Shown: positions 1 to 12,150, counted from the first letter of the stretch. The stretch: 64,000 bases of DNA from Sanguinoderma infundibulare (GCA_032821775.1 JAVLRN010000008.1:2232001-2296000); one strand, 5' to 3'. A program made the numbers and translations. Notes: generated from the letters alone by a model not told the origin.

Positions 1-279
1 ACGGAGAGGAAGCGGAAGGCGGAGGAGGAGAAGAAACAAGGCAGCTTGGGGATAGGCGGTCTATCTGGGTATGGGGACAGCGATGAGGAGAGCGAGGACC
101 GGGAGGCGGGTGGAGAAACGCCGGGAGTGGATGGCGCGGTCGCCGAGGTACCTATCTGCAAGACACCTCCCCCGGAACCTGACGACGAGGTGAAGGCTGC
201 TAGACGTGCGAGGGCCCGAGAGTGGGCTGAGAAGCGACGTGCTGCCAAAGTAAAAGACACTTTTGACGGCGACTCTTGA
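1..279 (+). CDS. 3' end of a charged, nuclear-type protein (5' part outside window)
   Basis: An open frame runs from the first base of the window to a TGA at 277-279, so only the C-terminus is visible, about 92 residues. It begins with a basic stretch rich in K, R and E, passes through a glycine-containing S-G-Y-G-D-S-D-E-E-S-E acidic serine run, a proline and glutamate linker (T-P-P-P-E-P-D-D-E), and ends in a basic helix-prone segment (A-R-R-A-R-A-R-E-W-A-E-K-R-R-A-A-K) followed by an acidic tail. Acidic serine runs beside basic helices are common in nuclear RNA- or chromatin-associated proteins, and the S-D-E-E-S-E stretch looks like a casein kinase 2 site. I do not recognise the family. 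The upstream exons are needed to name it. Confidence 0.6.
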   Translation, partial: TERKRKAEEEKKQGSLGIGGLSGYGDSDEESEDREAGGETPGVDGAVAEVPICKTPPPEPDDEVKAARRARAREWAEKRRAAKVKDTFDGDS

Positions 280-1115
280 CGGTACGTCGGGACGATTGTC
301 TTTCGCGTAGATCAATCTCACTAGCCTATCACGGCGTTGTACAGCTCGCTGTATCTAGCTCGTAGGGCTACCGAAAGATGGCTTACAGAATCATTCCAGC
401 GCAACCAACACCGTCGCTTGCATGCATGGCGTCGCACTCCTGGCGTTAGCGTCTTTCCTTACCTTGCCCGGTATTGAAAACTGAAACCGGTGAGTGAAAT
501 TCGGATACCTCGTGATACTACCCCTTTGCCTGCATGCAACCGCTCCTCGAACAAGTATGGCAGTCATTGGCTACCGGATATCCAACTGGGAACCACCAGA
601 GCCGAGAGGGCTGACTATGAGCGCCTAATACCGGAGGACGTACCGGCCGACGCGGTCTAGTGTGCATGCATTGGCATGGTGTACATTGCGCTGAGAAGTG
701 TTATGGCTTTTAAGTTGGCCACCCGCGTTCTGCAGCGTTCATCCCCAAGAGCCCGTTGACGTCCTGACTGTGGCCATTGTGGCGCCTGCTTGGCTGGTGG
801 ATGCCTTCTTGACATCTCGCGTCAATCATGCGCGCTGCCTGGAATCCCAGTCCGTCTTTGCGGCGGATCCTTCCCCCGACCGTGTTCTTACACGACATGG
901 GTAACTTGAAAGTTTGTATACCCATCGATCGGGACACTGGCATGTTGCGCCGCGACAGGCATATTGCCCGAATAGAAGTCCCAAATGATGGAAAGGAAGT
1001 ATGCTTGCCTTCACCCTCGTTTTCGATGTGCCGCCCAGACATGATGATGCACGAAGGCATCACCTTCCTCCGTTGACCGGTGCTGCGGGCGGCACCATGC
1101 TATCCCCGCAAGTCA
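280..1115. other. Intergenic spacer, no gene seen
   Basis: Between the stop of the partial first gene and the TATA box of the next gene there are only short overlapping frames on both strands, none with splice signals or recognisable residues. Nothing else stands out. Confidence 0.6.
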
Positions 1116-1121
1116 TATAAA
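1116..1121 (+). promoter_or_regulatory. TATA box of the secreted-protein gene
   Basis: TATAAA lies about 45 bases upstream of the ATG at 1166, the usual distance for a fungal gene with a short leader. Confidence 0.5.
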
Positions 1122-1165
1122 GGTGCGAGGTCAGGTGTCGTTCGCTGAGTGCTGTAACGGCCCCG

Positions 1166-3082
1166 ATGGCTGTCCTCTCTGTCCTTCTCGTCACCCTCGC
1201 TCTAATCTGCCTCCAGGGCATCCTCTCGTGTACAGTCCAAGGAACACAAGTTCCCCTACAAGCTCCCTCTCCAGCTCCCCATACTGCACATACCGGGATT
1301 TCTGCGCCTCTCGACGAATGGAATGCTCCGCCGAAGGCCAATGCGACTGGCAATCACATTTTCAACGCCGTGTACTCGCTGTTACAGCGCTGGCCGAACA
1401 CGCTCTACCGAAATGGTATACTCGCTACCATTGCTGGTGTAGACAATTCCATGCTGATCGTGCACGCGTCTTTCCAGGTCATTCGATCGTCCCGGCATCT
1501 ATTCCAGCTGGGACGGTCATGTACCGTGGCAGCACTAGCTCTGCGGTCCCCGAGCACCCCGAGTGGCTTGGTAAGTTCCACACCTGTACCTTAGGTTCAA
1601 TAGCGTATTAATTCGCCGACACTAGCGCTTAATCCGGAACATTCAACCAACTTTGCGCGGCCATACCTCCTCACCTTCGTCACGACGCGGGCGCTGCGCC
1701 TCGCGTACTTCGATGGGTCGTCTGCGGCGCAGATGCGCAATGGGACCTATGACACGCAGGAAGTCTTGCTGTGGGGCAAGCCCAATGCCACGACGAACTA
1801 CGATGCCGACGACGTGAAGCGCCTCGATGCCCTGTGTGAGTGGGGGAAGAAGTTCCCAGTGCCGATTGATGGCTTCATCCGTATGGAGTATGACTTGTAC
1901 GTCTCATTCCATCTGCCATTCCTTCTGACTCGGACATTGGACGCTGACGTGGGTGGTGCATCATAGCGAAGTTATGTACTGCAACTTGACCTCCGGGCTA
2001 CAATTTCTCTCTTCTACGCCTCTCCTGCCCCAAAACTGCACCCCGGTCTCCTGGCCACCGCAGTCGGAGCCGCCCGCGGGGTGGATCGGCACCCCGCCCG
2101 CATGGCGCGAGGTCTATCGCGAAGCGTTCTTCGTCGGGCAGCGGCACGACCGCGCCCCGGGCGAGAGTCGCGCACAGATCGACTATACGGGCTTTGTCTC
2201 GTTCTTCGACACGGAGCTGAAGAGCCTGGTAGAGACGCGCGCGACGCAGACGCGCCTGCGGTACCGCCTGCTGGGCATCTCGGATGCGGATGTGAAGACT
2301 GTGCGGGACGAGCTTGCGGAGGTCTTTGCGCGGTCGCCGGTGCACGAGCGGAAGGAGTGGAGCGGGATCGATTGGGGGAGCGTCGTGTCTGCCATCGTGT
2401 TGCGCTACGCCGAACGCCTCGAGCTGCTGCAGCACGTCCTTGATCCGGCGTCCTTCACCTCCGACAGCCCTGCCCAGCGCGCAGCCCGCGTCCGGCGCGA
2501 GCTTCTATTCGCCTGGATGCCCTACCTCTCTCCGGGCTTCGGCATCCCGAACTCGCCGTATGAACGCGCTGCGAACTCCAGCGCGCCCCCGGAGTGGATC
2601 GGACGCATGGCGGAGACCTGCGCGACGACGTACACCGGGCACCTCCCCACTGACAAGCTGACGAAGCAAGAGCAGCGGATCCTGCGGGCGGTCGAGGAGA
2701 CGCTCAAGGAGATCTGCCGCGTGCTCGCGCTGATGTGGGCGGATGCGTTCGCTATTGAAGACGTGAGCGTCGCGGACGACGTGCGCCGGGGTGTGTTGGA
2801 GAGCTGGCGCGCGAGGCTGCAGGGGCTGATGGAATGGTTGGATTGGTCGGTTTGGGTGAAGTGCAGGCCCGCATGCGAGATTGGGGTGCGTTCTTCTTTC
2901 TCCCTTCGTGTGTTCGGAGAGCTTGCGGCTGACGGTGCGCACAGAGCATATGCTACATCCCAACGTGGCGCTGGCGGGCGGGCGAGAATGCGACGGATCT
3001 CACGCCGCGTTGCGTCCCGCGCATCCCGCCACTGGGAGCGGACATCCCGGACCCAAAGAACTGCCTCGTGAAGTATCATTGA
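1166..3082 (+). CDS. Secreted or membrane-anchored protein of unknown function, 5 exons
   Basis: Five exons join in frame: 1166-1415, 1478-1570, 1626-1896, 1967-2885 and 2945-3082, giving 556 residues. Introns are 55-70 nt with GT and AG ends. The protein opens with a hydrophobic segment (M-A-V-L-S-V-L-L-V-T-L-A-L-I-C-L) that should act as a signal peptide or anchor. The body is about 500 residues, rich in W, C and N-x-S/T sequons (N-A-T, N-G-T, N-L-T, N-S-S), as expected for an extracellular glycoprotein. Motifs include I-P-A-G-T-V-M-Y-R-G near residue 95, a Y-L-L-T-F-V-T-T-R-A-L-R stretch near 130, and a cysteine-containing end, C-V-P-R-I-P-P. I believe similar proteins form an expanded agaricomycete family with no assigned function, but cannot confirm that here. 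No catalytic motif is visible. Confidence 0.75.
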
Positions 3083-3299
3083 ATGTCGGAGTGCGCGCTG
3101 CGTTTTGCCCATGTGTAGATTAGATTTCGTGGTGCTTATGCAGAATTTGCGATTTCTTCCCATGATAGCCAACGCGCTCGGTGCACCAAGAGCTCTCGCA
3201 TAGTTAGAGAGTGTCGGGAGGCTGGAATTGTACGGCATAGATGAGCTCAATGAGTCGTTCGCGAGTGTGGGTGCGGCTGCAAAGCTTACGACGATCCGA

Positions 3300-3420
3300 C
3301 CTGCCCTAATGAGCTCTAGCCTGCCCTTAACTCACAGCGCCCATTACTCTATTTGGCATTTCCCGACCACCCCGGGCCTGTCCACATGGCTTGTCCAGAG
3401 TTTTCAAACCTTCGTTAGAC
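3300..3420 (+). repeat. Dispersed repeat copy, inverted relative to 63330-63430
   Basis: This stretch matches the reverse complement of about 63330-63430: both contain CCTGCCCTTAACTCAC, a GCGC-CATTACT-TATTTGGC block and a following TTTT-CAAACCTTC. Small substitutions and gaps separate the copies, and similarity fades on both sides, so this looks like an old dispersed element and not a continuation of the hydrolase block duplication. The rest of the spacer 3083-3797 holds no gene that I can see. Confidence 0.5.
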
Positions 3421-3797
3421 TTTCCCGTCAGTCTTCTGCTACAAAACTCAACAACCACTCTATCTCTTGTCGCTTCCGAATGCCTCCGGTTCTCGACTCA
3501 GTTTACCTGCGGATCGTCAGAGTCGACATGGTCGACATCTCAAGAGAACATACTATGTTTGTGCTACTTACGCTTTCTCATAAGTCAGTTAGGGTACCCT
3601 GTATTTACTATGGTTGGTCGGGGAAGACTCGACAGCGGCGACCTGCGTTTATGACGGGGGATGGAGGTACATGAGCAGTGGTACTATTCCATAAACCAAG
3701 TGGCGCTGGATAGTGTTTGACACCTTTGGGCCGATGCTGTAAAACCAAATAATACGATTGGTACTAGTGCCATTCCGCAACCTGGCGGCGCCCGTGA

Positions 3798-5577
3798 TTA
3801 AACGTTCTCCCTAGGTCCAATCCTCCCATCACCCGTATTATCCACCTGTTCCGCCGGCGAGCTGTCCGAGTCGCTGGGGCCTTCTTCGTTCGTGCACACC
3901 CGGACCTCGTCCCCGCCTATCGCATCTATGAAGTCAAGCCCGGTGTGGACTCTTTCTTCCGGCGACACTATCAATTCTGGGACCGTTGTGTGGGAGCCGG
4001 TTGCAAAGTTGAGCGACGGGATGGCTGACGGCGACGAGAGCGCAAAAGCTCCAGCGCGGTCCGCTTGCTGTAAGTCCAGGAGGAAATGACATATGAGTAT
4101 CTGGGGCAATCTGCGAAGGCGGGGTTAGGAGATCAGTAGTAAGGTAATAGCAGGGAGGAGCGGCAGACATACGCATTGAGGAAGGTGCCACCAAGGTCTT
4201 CAGCGGTATCACCAAGTCCTGGCTATGAAACGGCAATTAGGACCCCTAGACACTAGATGCCGAATATGAGGATACATACGAGTAAGACGATTATCAGGAT
4301 GACAGTGTTCAAAGCGGTAATGGTGCTGATGGCGTGGCCACCACATAAGCATCCGATTGGTAAGCGGATGAACGGGATTGCTCACATGAAGTAAAGGCTG
4401 CCTGCATGCCGAGTTGGTTAACGGAGATCTGGTTCAGTGCAGGTGATCATACATACCGTTGTACAACATGACCCGAATGATGGACCGCCCTCTTAAGACC
4501 CCTCCTTGCATTTTGACAGCTGCGTACGTATTATACCATGTTACGAGCACCACTAAGAAGTCCCCCGCGATTAAACAGAGTAAATTGGCCATGGAAACTA
4601 TTATCTCGTTATGCACGTCAGATTTCATCGGGTGAATATTCAATGCGCTGTACCCACGCCTAAGCACAGACCGTGGTGAATAGGCTTAGTCGACATATAC
4701 AACTTGCAGTCCTCACCTATCTGCTGACTCTTGCGACATAGCCGGGTACGACGGTCCAGCACTGCAATTGAATGGGCTAGGTAATTCTACCCCAGACGGG
4801 ATGGCATTGAACACCTTTGTTATGGAAAGTCAAGCTCGAGCTCAAAATGGTCATGGAGCGTACACACCTGCACAATGACTGCAGGTACATTGAAGATGAG
4901 CGCAAGGATTGTCAAAGCTTTGTTTTGGGATGATAGGGCGTATACTCGAATTGCCGAGAAAACTGAGAAAGAGGTTATATTAAAAGTGTGAGAGGAGCAA
5001 TGTTGTGGGTGCTTACTCGCAGGTATCAGTGTGGACACAACCCCTAATACGCCTTGAATGTGACCATTGACCGCGCACCTATGGAGGGTACTTCTGAGTA
5101 TCGATGAATACAGCTGTATACTATATTACGCACGACTGAGGCAATGTCAACCGTCAGCACAGAGACAATATTACAGGATACGCACTGTGTCTGACATGGG
5201 AAAGAGAGTTTGCAATGCAAGAACAGACTGAACCATGAGAGGGTACCGGCCGAGCATATACATCAGCGCAGAGATGGTGGACTTTCTGCCCCTGCGGAAG
5301 TTCCAGAAACAATGGATTTCCTCGTCAAAGTTGATGACCCAGTCATAGGCGACGAGTGCTAGATGATGCGGGCAGCGGCATACGTCAGTAGGTTTGTTTC
5401 CGCAGGATCAAGACTTGACACATACTGAATACGGCGAAGTTAATGTAGCTCCCTGTCAGCCTTGTGAGAGATAGTGTCCCGGGGAGTGGATGATCAGTGT
5501 AAAAAAAGCCGGCAAGTGTTGAGCACTCACACAGCAGACACGGCATCAGAAATGGCGGACTGGGAAGGAGAGGACAT
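3798..5577 (-). CDS. DUF6533-type integral membrane protein, multi-exon
   Basis: The gene reads leftward from an ATG at 5577 (M-S-S-P-S-Q-S-A-I-S-D). After the first intron comes S-Y-I-N-F-A-V-F-S, then A-L-V-A-Y-D-W-V-I-N-F-D-E-E-I-H and F-W-N-F-R-R-G-R-K-S-T. This is the hallmark start of the basidiomycete DUF6533 domain: an invariant Y-D near the end of the first membrane helix, an acidic E-I/V-x-x-x-W turn, then a basic cytoplasmic loop. Further exons carry hydrophobic helices, for example I-R-V-Y-A-L-S-S-Q-N-K around 4930 and L-L-C-L-I-A-G-D-F-L-V-V-L-V near 4570. The last exon (acceptor near 4078) is a hydrophilic, acidic, serine-rich tail ending E-N-V at 3798-3800. The family is thought to be seven-helix and receptor-like, but its function is unknown. 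Internal exon borders are approximate. Confidence 0.7.
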
Positions 5578-6929
5578 GGTGGTGGCAACACGAGGAGCAC
5601 ACGAGGGAGCAACTGCGCCTCGGTGTCAACGTATATCGCTAACTTTGTACAAGCTTGAAGGCGCCGTCGCGAACCTGGACATGCTGCTCGTTCGGATGCT
5701 GTGCGACCACAGTGGACGGCCGGCTGAAGAAGCCGTGAGAACGGCATGATTAGCAACGCGGACCCCGGTTTACCGTGATATCGCATCTATCGAGAAGTGG
5801 ATGTCTGAAGCATGTTCGAATAGATGTTAAATTCAGTGGAAGTGACGACTGTGAGCTCACATGAGGCTATCGAATGATTGCGATAACGTATCCGCATGGT
5901 TCAATGTGACCACTGCATTGTACGCGCAGGACTCCATGGTCGGAGGGCGGGACAAGCATCTTCTCAAAGGCGATGGTTGCGAAGCGTGCCCCGAGCATAA
6001 CAATCCTGTTCATGGAAGGTTGATGCAAGAACCATCCGAACATGGTACTGAATCCAACGGCGGCGAGGCCAATGTGAGAACATATCAAGTGGAATGTTCG
6101 AAGACTGACCCTCTCGACAGAGTAAGTATTCTTGGTGATACATCTGCAACGGATACCATCGGAGAGTGACTCATTACTCCCACTGGAAGCCTAGAGGCGA
6201 TGGAAGTACTCGCCTATCCCCGAACGCCTATGTTGGGACCTGTAGCATGGGGAGCGTCCACGCTAAACGATTCCATCCATTAGGCCAGATCCCAGACATA
6301 AACCAACAACCGACCAGGATGAAAGCCGGGCATCGCGCTCTGCGGGCACTCACGGCATTCCACCTGCAACGTGTCTGTGTACCAATCTTCTGCGGCAGAA
6401 GGAGATCGCGTCGGAGATGAGTGGTCAACGCCAAAGGTCGGATCTTCCTTTGTCAGTGACTCAGTGTTCCGGCTCGTCTCGTACGTATACCAGTTTTCGA
6501 AAACAGGCTTCCTCGCCCTGTACACCGCCCGAGTAGCGACGTTGTCTGGGAAAAACGAAGAGCATAGACTAAAAACACCGATTTGCGTACCTGATACCGG
6601 CGCCCGCATAGTGAGAATACATCCCGCTTCCGTTGTTGCCGTCATAGTTGCGCGTGGATACCTCCGTGTCAGCTGAACTCACGTCGTTCCTTACGTACTT
6701 GAGGTTTGTAAGTCTTGGCGGCACATGACGACTCTTGGTACGCACATTCAATTGTTGGGTGGACAAGTTGAATAGTATCGCCTTCGACGGGCGCGACGAG
6801 TTCCTCTAGTATCTGTGGAACAATCTGAAAAGTTCATTGCCTGACCTTGGCCTGACGTTTGGAAAAGTGTGGCGTGGAACCGCGGAGTGCATCACTGGCA
6901 GTCGTCGACGAATGGGATGATCCAGGGTC
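5578..6929. other. Spacer with degenerate coding traces on the minus strand
   Basis: Several minus-strand frames (5867-6088 and 6280-6645) have protein-like composition and flank plausible splice sites, but they contain stops and no motif that I recognise. The most protein-like bit, near 6600, reads Y-D-G-N-N-G-S-G-M-Y-S-H-Y-A-G-A-G. It could be the remnant of a decayed gene. I assign no function. Confidence 0.35.
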
Positions 6930-7774
6930 AGACAAAGTAAAGCGCATCGAAGCGCGGAACAAGGCGCGATGCGACCGGGGGAGACACGTGCTCGGCATCG
7001 GAGTGGACGAGCCGTCCTCGGGCCGAGATCCGTCCGGGCGTTGGCGCGCGTTGTCCGACTCTTGACTCGATGTCTCTTGTTTGAGCCCACTCGACCGTTC
7101 TCGAGCTCACTTTGTCCATCTTTCGAGTCAGGTTTTCCCTCCTCTGCAGCCTCTACAAGCAGGCTGGATTTTGGTTACGCGCCAGAGTACGAGGTGTGTG
7201 TTCATGATTTCTGCACGAGCTTTGGGAACGTCGGGTGCATAGCTAGAAGAGACCGTTGTGGCGCACTCCGTCACCATCCATCTGAGTGTAACCGTGGGTT
7301 GCCGACCACTCTCCTGCTCGTCTGGAGTTGCCCCGTCAATCTTCTGTTACGTACCTGCGTGTGAGAAATCGCGCAAGATGACTGTCCATCCATCGCTCGC
7401 GTATTCATGTGGTGCTTCGCGCGCATATAGGTCACTGGTAGATATATGCCGTCATGGGGTATATGTGGCAATCTTGCTGTTCGCGTAGGCATTCACGAAT
7501 CGCTTACGGACTTGCTCGACCACTTCACATGGCTGGCGGCGCCTCCTTGCACCAGCGAGCAAGAAGGCGAGTCCACGGGCAGAAACCGTGCGATGGGCCG
7601 TCGACGGTGGCGAACTGGGAACTCCGCCCATCTGCTAGCGCTCCATCGACGAGAGGGCTTGCGGGTTCACGAGCGGCACTACCGGCTGTCTGTACCATTT
7701 TGAGTGCTGACAAAGTCTCATTGTGCCGCCTTTGCTCCATCCAAATTGTTGCTTAGTACTAGCTCTCACCGGGG

Positions 7775-7781
7775 ATATATA
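7775..7781 (+). promoter_or_regulatory. Probable TATA element of hydrolase H1
   Basis: ATATATA sits about 65 bases before the H1 start codon. Most hydrolase copies here have a comparable AT-rich element at this distance, for example TATAAG at 9455-9460 before H2. Confidence 0.4.
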
Positions 7782-7843
7782 GGACGCATGACATTAGGTT
7801 TGCAAGCCATTCTTCTGCGTCTTCCTCGCTCACTTCCCTTATC

Positions 7844-9139
7844 ATGCAGCACTCGACTCGCCTTCACATCTTCCACGACTCTGGTGCTCCCGCAGGTAGT
7901 GATGACTACACGACTATCGTCATCCTACATGGCCTTGGATGGAATAGTCGTGAGCACATCTCTCGCCAACAATTTTCATCTAATCAAATGGGATATGTTT
8001 CTATCCCGCAGACATCTTCATGAAACTCGTCCCACTCGCACACGCACAGAACGCGCGCATCGTTCTCGTGAACAGACCCGACTATCGTGGCGCGACGGCC
8101 TACACATCTGCGGAAAGGGCACGTCTCTCGACGACCATAGTGGGAGCTATGACCAATGCTCCTACGGCGCGCCCTGAGATGGTGGCGTTCATGAAAGAGG
8201 CCGCGGTCGACCTGTACAAGCTGCTCGTTTCCTTCGTTGTGGAGAATCGTCCCCCGCCTGCTCACGCCGCCGCCAACGGCGGCGGTCTCGTGGTTGCGGG
8301 CTGGTCGCTCGGGACGGCATGGATGACTGCATTCCTTTCGAGTGTCGGGAAATTCCCCGTCGACAATGTGGACCTGTCAGACTATGTGCGGCGTATCGTA
8401 TTCTACGGTACGGACTCTTCTCATGCGTCATTTCTGAAATGCATCTAATGCGATATGGCCCAAGATCCACCACACCTCGCATTGGGTTTCGCTCCGCCCG
8501 AGGACGGGTACATACCGTTTACGGACTCGACTATTCGTCCTGAGAATGTCGTCAACGCGTTCTACGTCTGGGTCAGCGCATTCTACCAGCACGGCGAGAC
8601 CGGAGACAAACTCGAACTTCGGACGCCCCTCTCCGCACCTCCGCCAACCTTCACCACGCTGACCGGAGCCGAGCGCGACTCGGTGCTCGATCTCGTGCCA
8701 CCGGACCCACGCGGCGGCTCGGATATGATGGTCATGAATACAGGCTTCAGCTCTGGGGCATTCGCAACGTTGCGCGAGGAGGCGCTGACCATCGATGCCT
8801 CTGGATCGGATGGGGCAAAGGGATGGGACGCGGTCGAAGTTCGCCATGTGTGCTGTGACGCATCGCCATGGGTCATGCCTTGGGCATTCTTGTGCATGCA
8901 GGAGGAGATCGGGAAGAAGAAGAAGGCTAGTCATGTGGTTCGGAACGTGGTCTTCTTGCGCTTGCGAGGCGCGAATCACTTCGTGAGTAGCCCCTGCCGA
9001 TCCTCCATCACGGCTTACGATTTTGCGGCTGTGTGCTCACTTGCGCCAGGTACATTGGGAAGAGCCGGAGCGCGCTCTCAAGGCGTTCCTTGAAGAATTG
9101 CCTATGCAGGACGCGGGAGAATCTGCGGCATCGATTTAG
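7844..9139 (+). CDS. Alpha/beta hydrolase H1 (type I)
   Basis: Four exons, 7844-7949, 8012-8407, 8465-8982 and 9050-9139, join into 369 residues. Exon 1 carries the first strand and oxyanion loop: L-H-I-F-H-D-S-G-A-P, then T-T-I-V-I-L-H-G-L-G-W. Exon 2 has F-M-K-L-V-P-L-A-H and L-V-N-R-P-D-Y-R-G, then the nucleophile elbow A-G-W-S-L-G-T-A-W near residue 145. Exon 3 is the cap and C-terminal half, with P-P-T-F-T-T-L-T, D-P-R-G-G-S-D, and V-R-H-V-C-C-D-A-S-P-W, whose Asp is a candidate catalytic acid. It ends with G-A-N-H-F, the likely catalytic His. Exon 4 is V-H-W-E-E-P-E-R-A-L plus a tail. There is no signal peptide, so the enzyme is probably cytosolic. The substrate is unknown; an esterase or lipase-like reaction is inferred from the fold only. 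H2 follows 380 bases downstream in the same direction. Confidence 0.88.
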
Positions 9140-9518
9140 CAGTATCGGCGAGAGCTCTTCCCATCCTTCCGGTGCGATATTTGGATAGTAAAGGTACCCT
9201 AACTCTTCTCTCGCGGCCTCCGGCCCTTGGACTTCTCAGAAGAGGTTCTACCGATTCCAAATTAGTCAACAGTTTTCCTGTTTGTATTTCCACAGTAAAG
9301 TTAACCAATGGCCGTTTCGACATGTATAGGCGCGCCGGCAGTATCAAAGTCTCCGCTCGTTGCGCTAACCTACAGGTCATACAGGTCACGGTATGTTCTG
9401 CGGGACGGAACTAGTGCGGGCTCGTAATGAGATCTTCACACGAACTCCGGAGACTATAAGGGACGGCGGACGATGGCGTTGCTGGTCTGCCTTGGTATCC
9501 ACGCACGCTCTACCTATC

Positions 9519-10816
9519 ATGACTGGCCCTCACCTTCACCTGGGTATCCTCAAGGATTCGGGCCCGCCAGAAGGCAGCATCGACTATACGACGATTGTTT
9601 TGTTGCACGGTTATGCGTGGCACAGCGGTAAGTCGATCCATACGCATGTCGCGCGGTGGGAATATCGTCTAATTTTGCGTTCAAGGTATCTTCTCGAAGC
9701 TCATTCCGCTTGCTGCGCAGAACAATGCGCGCGTCGTGCTCGTCAACAGGCGAGACTACCCCGGTTCGACGCCTTACACCCTCGAAGAACGGGCCGAGCT
9801 CTTGAACGCCGCGATCGAAGTCAACACCAACCCGCTCGCAGCACGGGACAGGCTTGAGGCCTTCATGAAGGAGCGAGCACGCGAAGTCTATGAGCTCCTC
9901 GTTCGCTTCGTCGTTGAGAACAAGATCCCTCCAACCCGTCCCGAAGCAAACACAGGAGGGATTGTGATTGGAGGGTGGTCGTTTGGGACGGGTTGGATGA
10001 CGGCGCTCCTGGCCAATGTTGCGTCGTTTCCGGTGCATGAGGTCGAGTTGAGCAGATACGTGAGGAGGGTCATCTTCTATGGTGCGTCTGTGCTCCAATC
10101 GGCAAAGAACGCATCCAATAGACGAAGCTCATTTGACGTGGCACACCATCAGACGCTCCGGACACCATCCTCGGGTTCCCAGCCATCCCAAACACCTCGT
10201 TTCCCCTCGCCGATCCGACCGTCCCAGACCAGGATGCCACGAAGCTTTTCGCGATCTGGTGCAGCGCCTACTTTGGTAACGGAGAATCGCCCGACAAATA
10301 TCAGTACCACGGCTACCTCGCTTCACCGTCTCCTACCTTCCACATCCTGACCGAAGAGGAACTTGAAAATACCTTCCACCCCATGCCAGGAGACCGCAGA
10401 GGCGGTTCCGACCATTCCCTGATGCAGGGCGTGACGTCTGGGATATTCTCACTGATCCGCAAGAACGCGCTTCGCCTTCCGCCCGCAAACTCGCAACACG
10501 TAGGAGACGCGTGGAGGGACGTCGAAGTCCGCCACCTGTGGTGCGATCGTTCGCCGTGGCCAATGCTGTGGGGCGCGGAGCACATGGGCAGAGAGCTTGC
10601 AGAGGAGAAAAAGGCTGGGCTGGCCCTCCGGAACGTCACGTTCTTCCGTGTGCGAGGTGCCAACCACTTTGTGAGTTGTCCTCGGAAAGGGCGCCGTTTT
10701 TGAGTACGCTGCTGACGATTTACTGCTAGGTCCACTGGGATGAACCCGAGCGGGCGATGGACGCCATCCTCGCAGTCGCTCCGGATGGCGTCGATAGGTT
10801 GACTGCAAAGCTGTGA
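9519..10816 (+). CDS. Alpha/beta hydrolase H2 (type I)
   Basis: Same four-exon plan as H1. Exon 1 starts M-T-G-P-H-L-H-L-G-I-L-K-D-S-G-P-P and ends at L-L-H-G-Y-A-W-H-S-G. Exon 2 begins I-F-S-K-L-I-P-L-A-A-Q and contains L-V-N-R-R-D-Y-P-G-S-T-P-Y-T and the elbow G-G-W-S-F-G-T-G-W. Exon 3 runs from D-A-P-D-T-I-L-G-F through P-G-D-R-R-G-G-S-D and V-R-H-L-W-C-D-R-S-P-W to G-A-N-H-F. Exon 4 gives V-H-W-D-E-P-E-R-A-M-D and stops at 10814-10816. It is most similar to H11 and H9 on the opposite strand, which belong to the duplicated blocks. A TATAAG element lies at 9455-9460. No frame damage was seen. Confidence 0.88.
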
Positions 10817-12150
10817 TGAGAGGCAGGAATGGGTGAGCGATGACGTTTGATCGGAGTGTACGGAAACCGTGTGCGCTTGGTTTGATGTGTAAGATTACAA
10901 TTAACGGAGCGGACGGTATATCCCCGGTCAAATGCATGCGTCGCGGGATCGCTAGTGCAAGAAGATGGTCTCTGTCCTAAGTGCTGAAGACAAGAAATGC
11001 ATCTTTGCGAGCCGGTGGCGGATCAAGCGGGCGTCAAAGTTGCCTGTTCTAGATTGCCGCTTAATCAGGTCTCATCGGGCCTGGCACTGCCTGCGTTCAT
11101 CGTTTCTTCCTCCCGTCTTTTATGCGTCTTCAACCTTCCTTGCAAGCCGCTTACTGTGACGAAACATTTGTAAGTCCTGCCTGCGGGCAAAACATGTATC
11201 GTCCACTTATTGATCGGTATTGTCGTAGTTTGTACGCTGCAACAACTCCGGAGCATCTCAACTGCCCAAGGCTATGCAACATCATCATTACTTTGTACTC
11301 CATGAAACCCCGATCCGTAACGTCGTCGTTCAAACAAGACGAAGGTACTGAATTGTTGTACCATCACCTCGCCAACTTGTTTCTTGTGAACGCGGTGCGT
11401 CATCACCTGTCCATGATTTGTTCGTGGAGTCACTGCAAGTCGGATACGCTATGCTGCTTTCATCGCCGCCCTCTGCCGTTCCACCGATGGCGTCGGGGAC
11501 AGCGTACCAGGAGTGTAGAATGTGAGCAAGGCTCCACGTTCAGCGCTGTTCATGCTTTTGGCCACATACCGTCAGGCGTATTCCTCGTGTGAAGCGAAGG
11601 TGGTCAATACTTCCATTCCGAATACTCTGGTCATGTTCAGTTGTCCGTAAGTCTAACGCTTCTATCGCATGTATCCAGATACTACCCTTCTCCTTCTCGC
11701 GGAGCGATTGCGTCTGAGTTCACAGCGCCCTTGAGCCAACTGAAGTTCGCGTTCTAGGGCGATGCGTCTGTCGTCTATATCAGGCAGCTTTGACGCGTCG
11801 CGACGGGGCGCTCATAGGCTGTCATCCCTGCGACGCTTCTGGCAGTGCGCCGACGACTCACGTCTGCACAGGCACCAGGTCGGCTTCATTGCTTTTCTGC
11901 TTTCTCGACATTGGCTCGTTCGCCTTGTCGGTACCGCGCAACTGCGCGACCAACCATCCTTCCATTTTGAGCATGCCTATACGTGTTCGAAATGCAAGAA
12001 TGACGAGGCTCTGCTATTCCTTCGCAATATACGGTGTGGCGGTAGTCGGTTTACGTGGACGCCACCTTCCGTGACTCGTTTCCTCTCGGTCGAGTCAAGC
12101 GACTGTTCAGAACCTGTATTGGAACCCAACGTCCTTCAGCGAGCACAATG
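10817..12150. other. Duplicated spacer between H2 and SSP1
   Basis: This stretch has a counterpart on the minus strand at about 58190-59700, including a splice-like GTAAGTC near 11647 and conserved runs at 11280-11640. No convincing protein is visible. The conserved spliced-looking structure would also fit a non-coding transcript or a long leader of SSP1. The copy at 59 kb carries a MITE that is absent here: the empty site lies near 11259 and reads, on the minus strand, GTTGAGATGCTCCGG. Confidence 0.5.

Noticed and set aside
2522..3250. 242-codon minus-strand frame
   Set aside because: It lies antisense to exons 4 and 5 of the 1166-3082 gene, whose splice phases and signal peptide make it the real gene. 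GC-rich codon bias opens the opposite strand.
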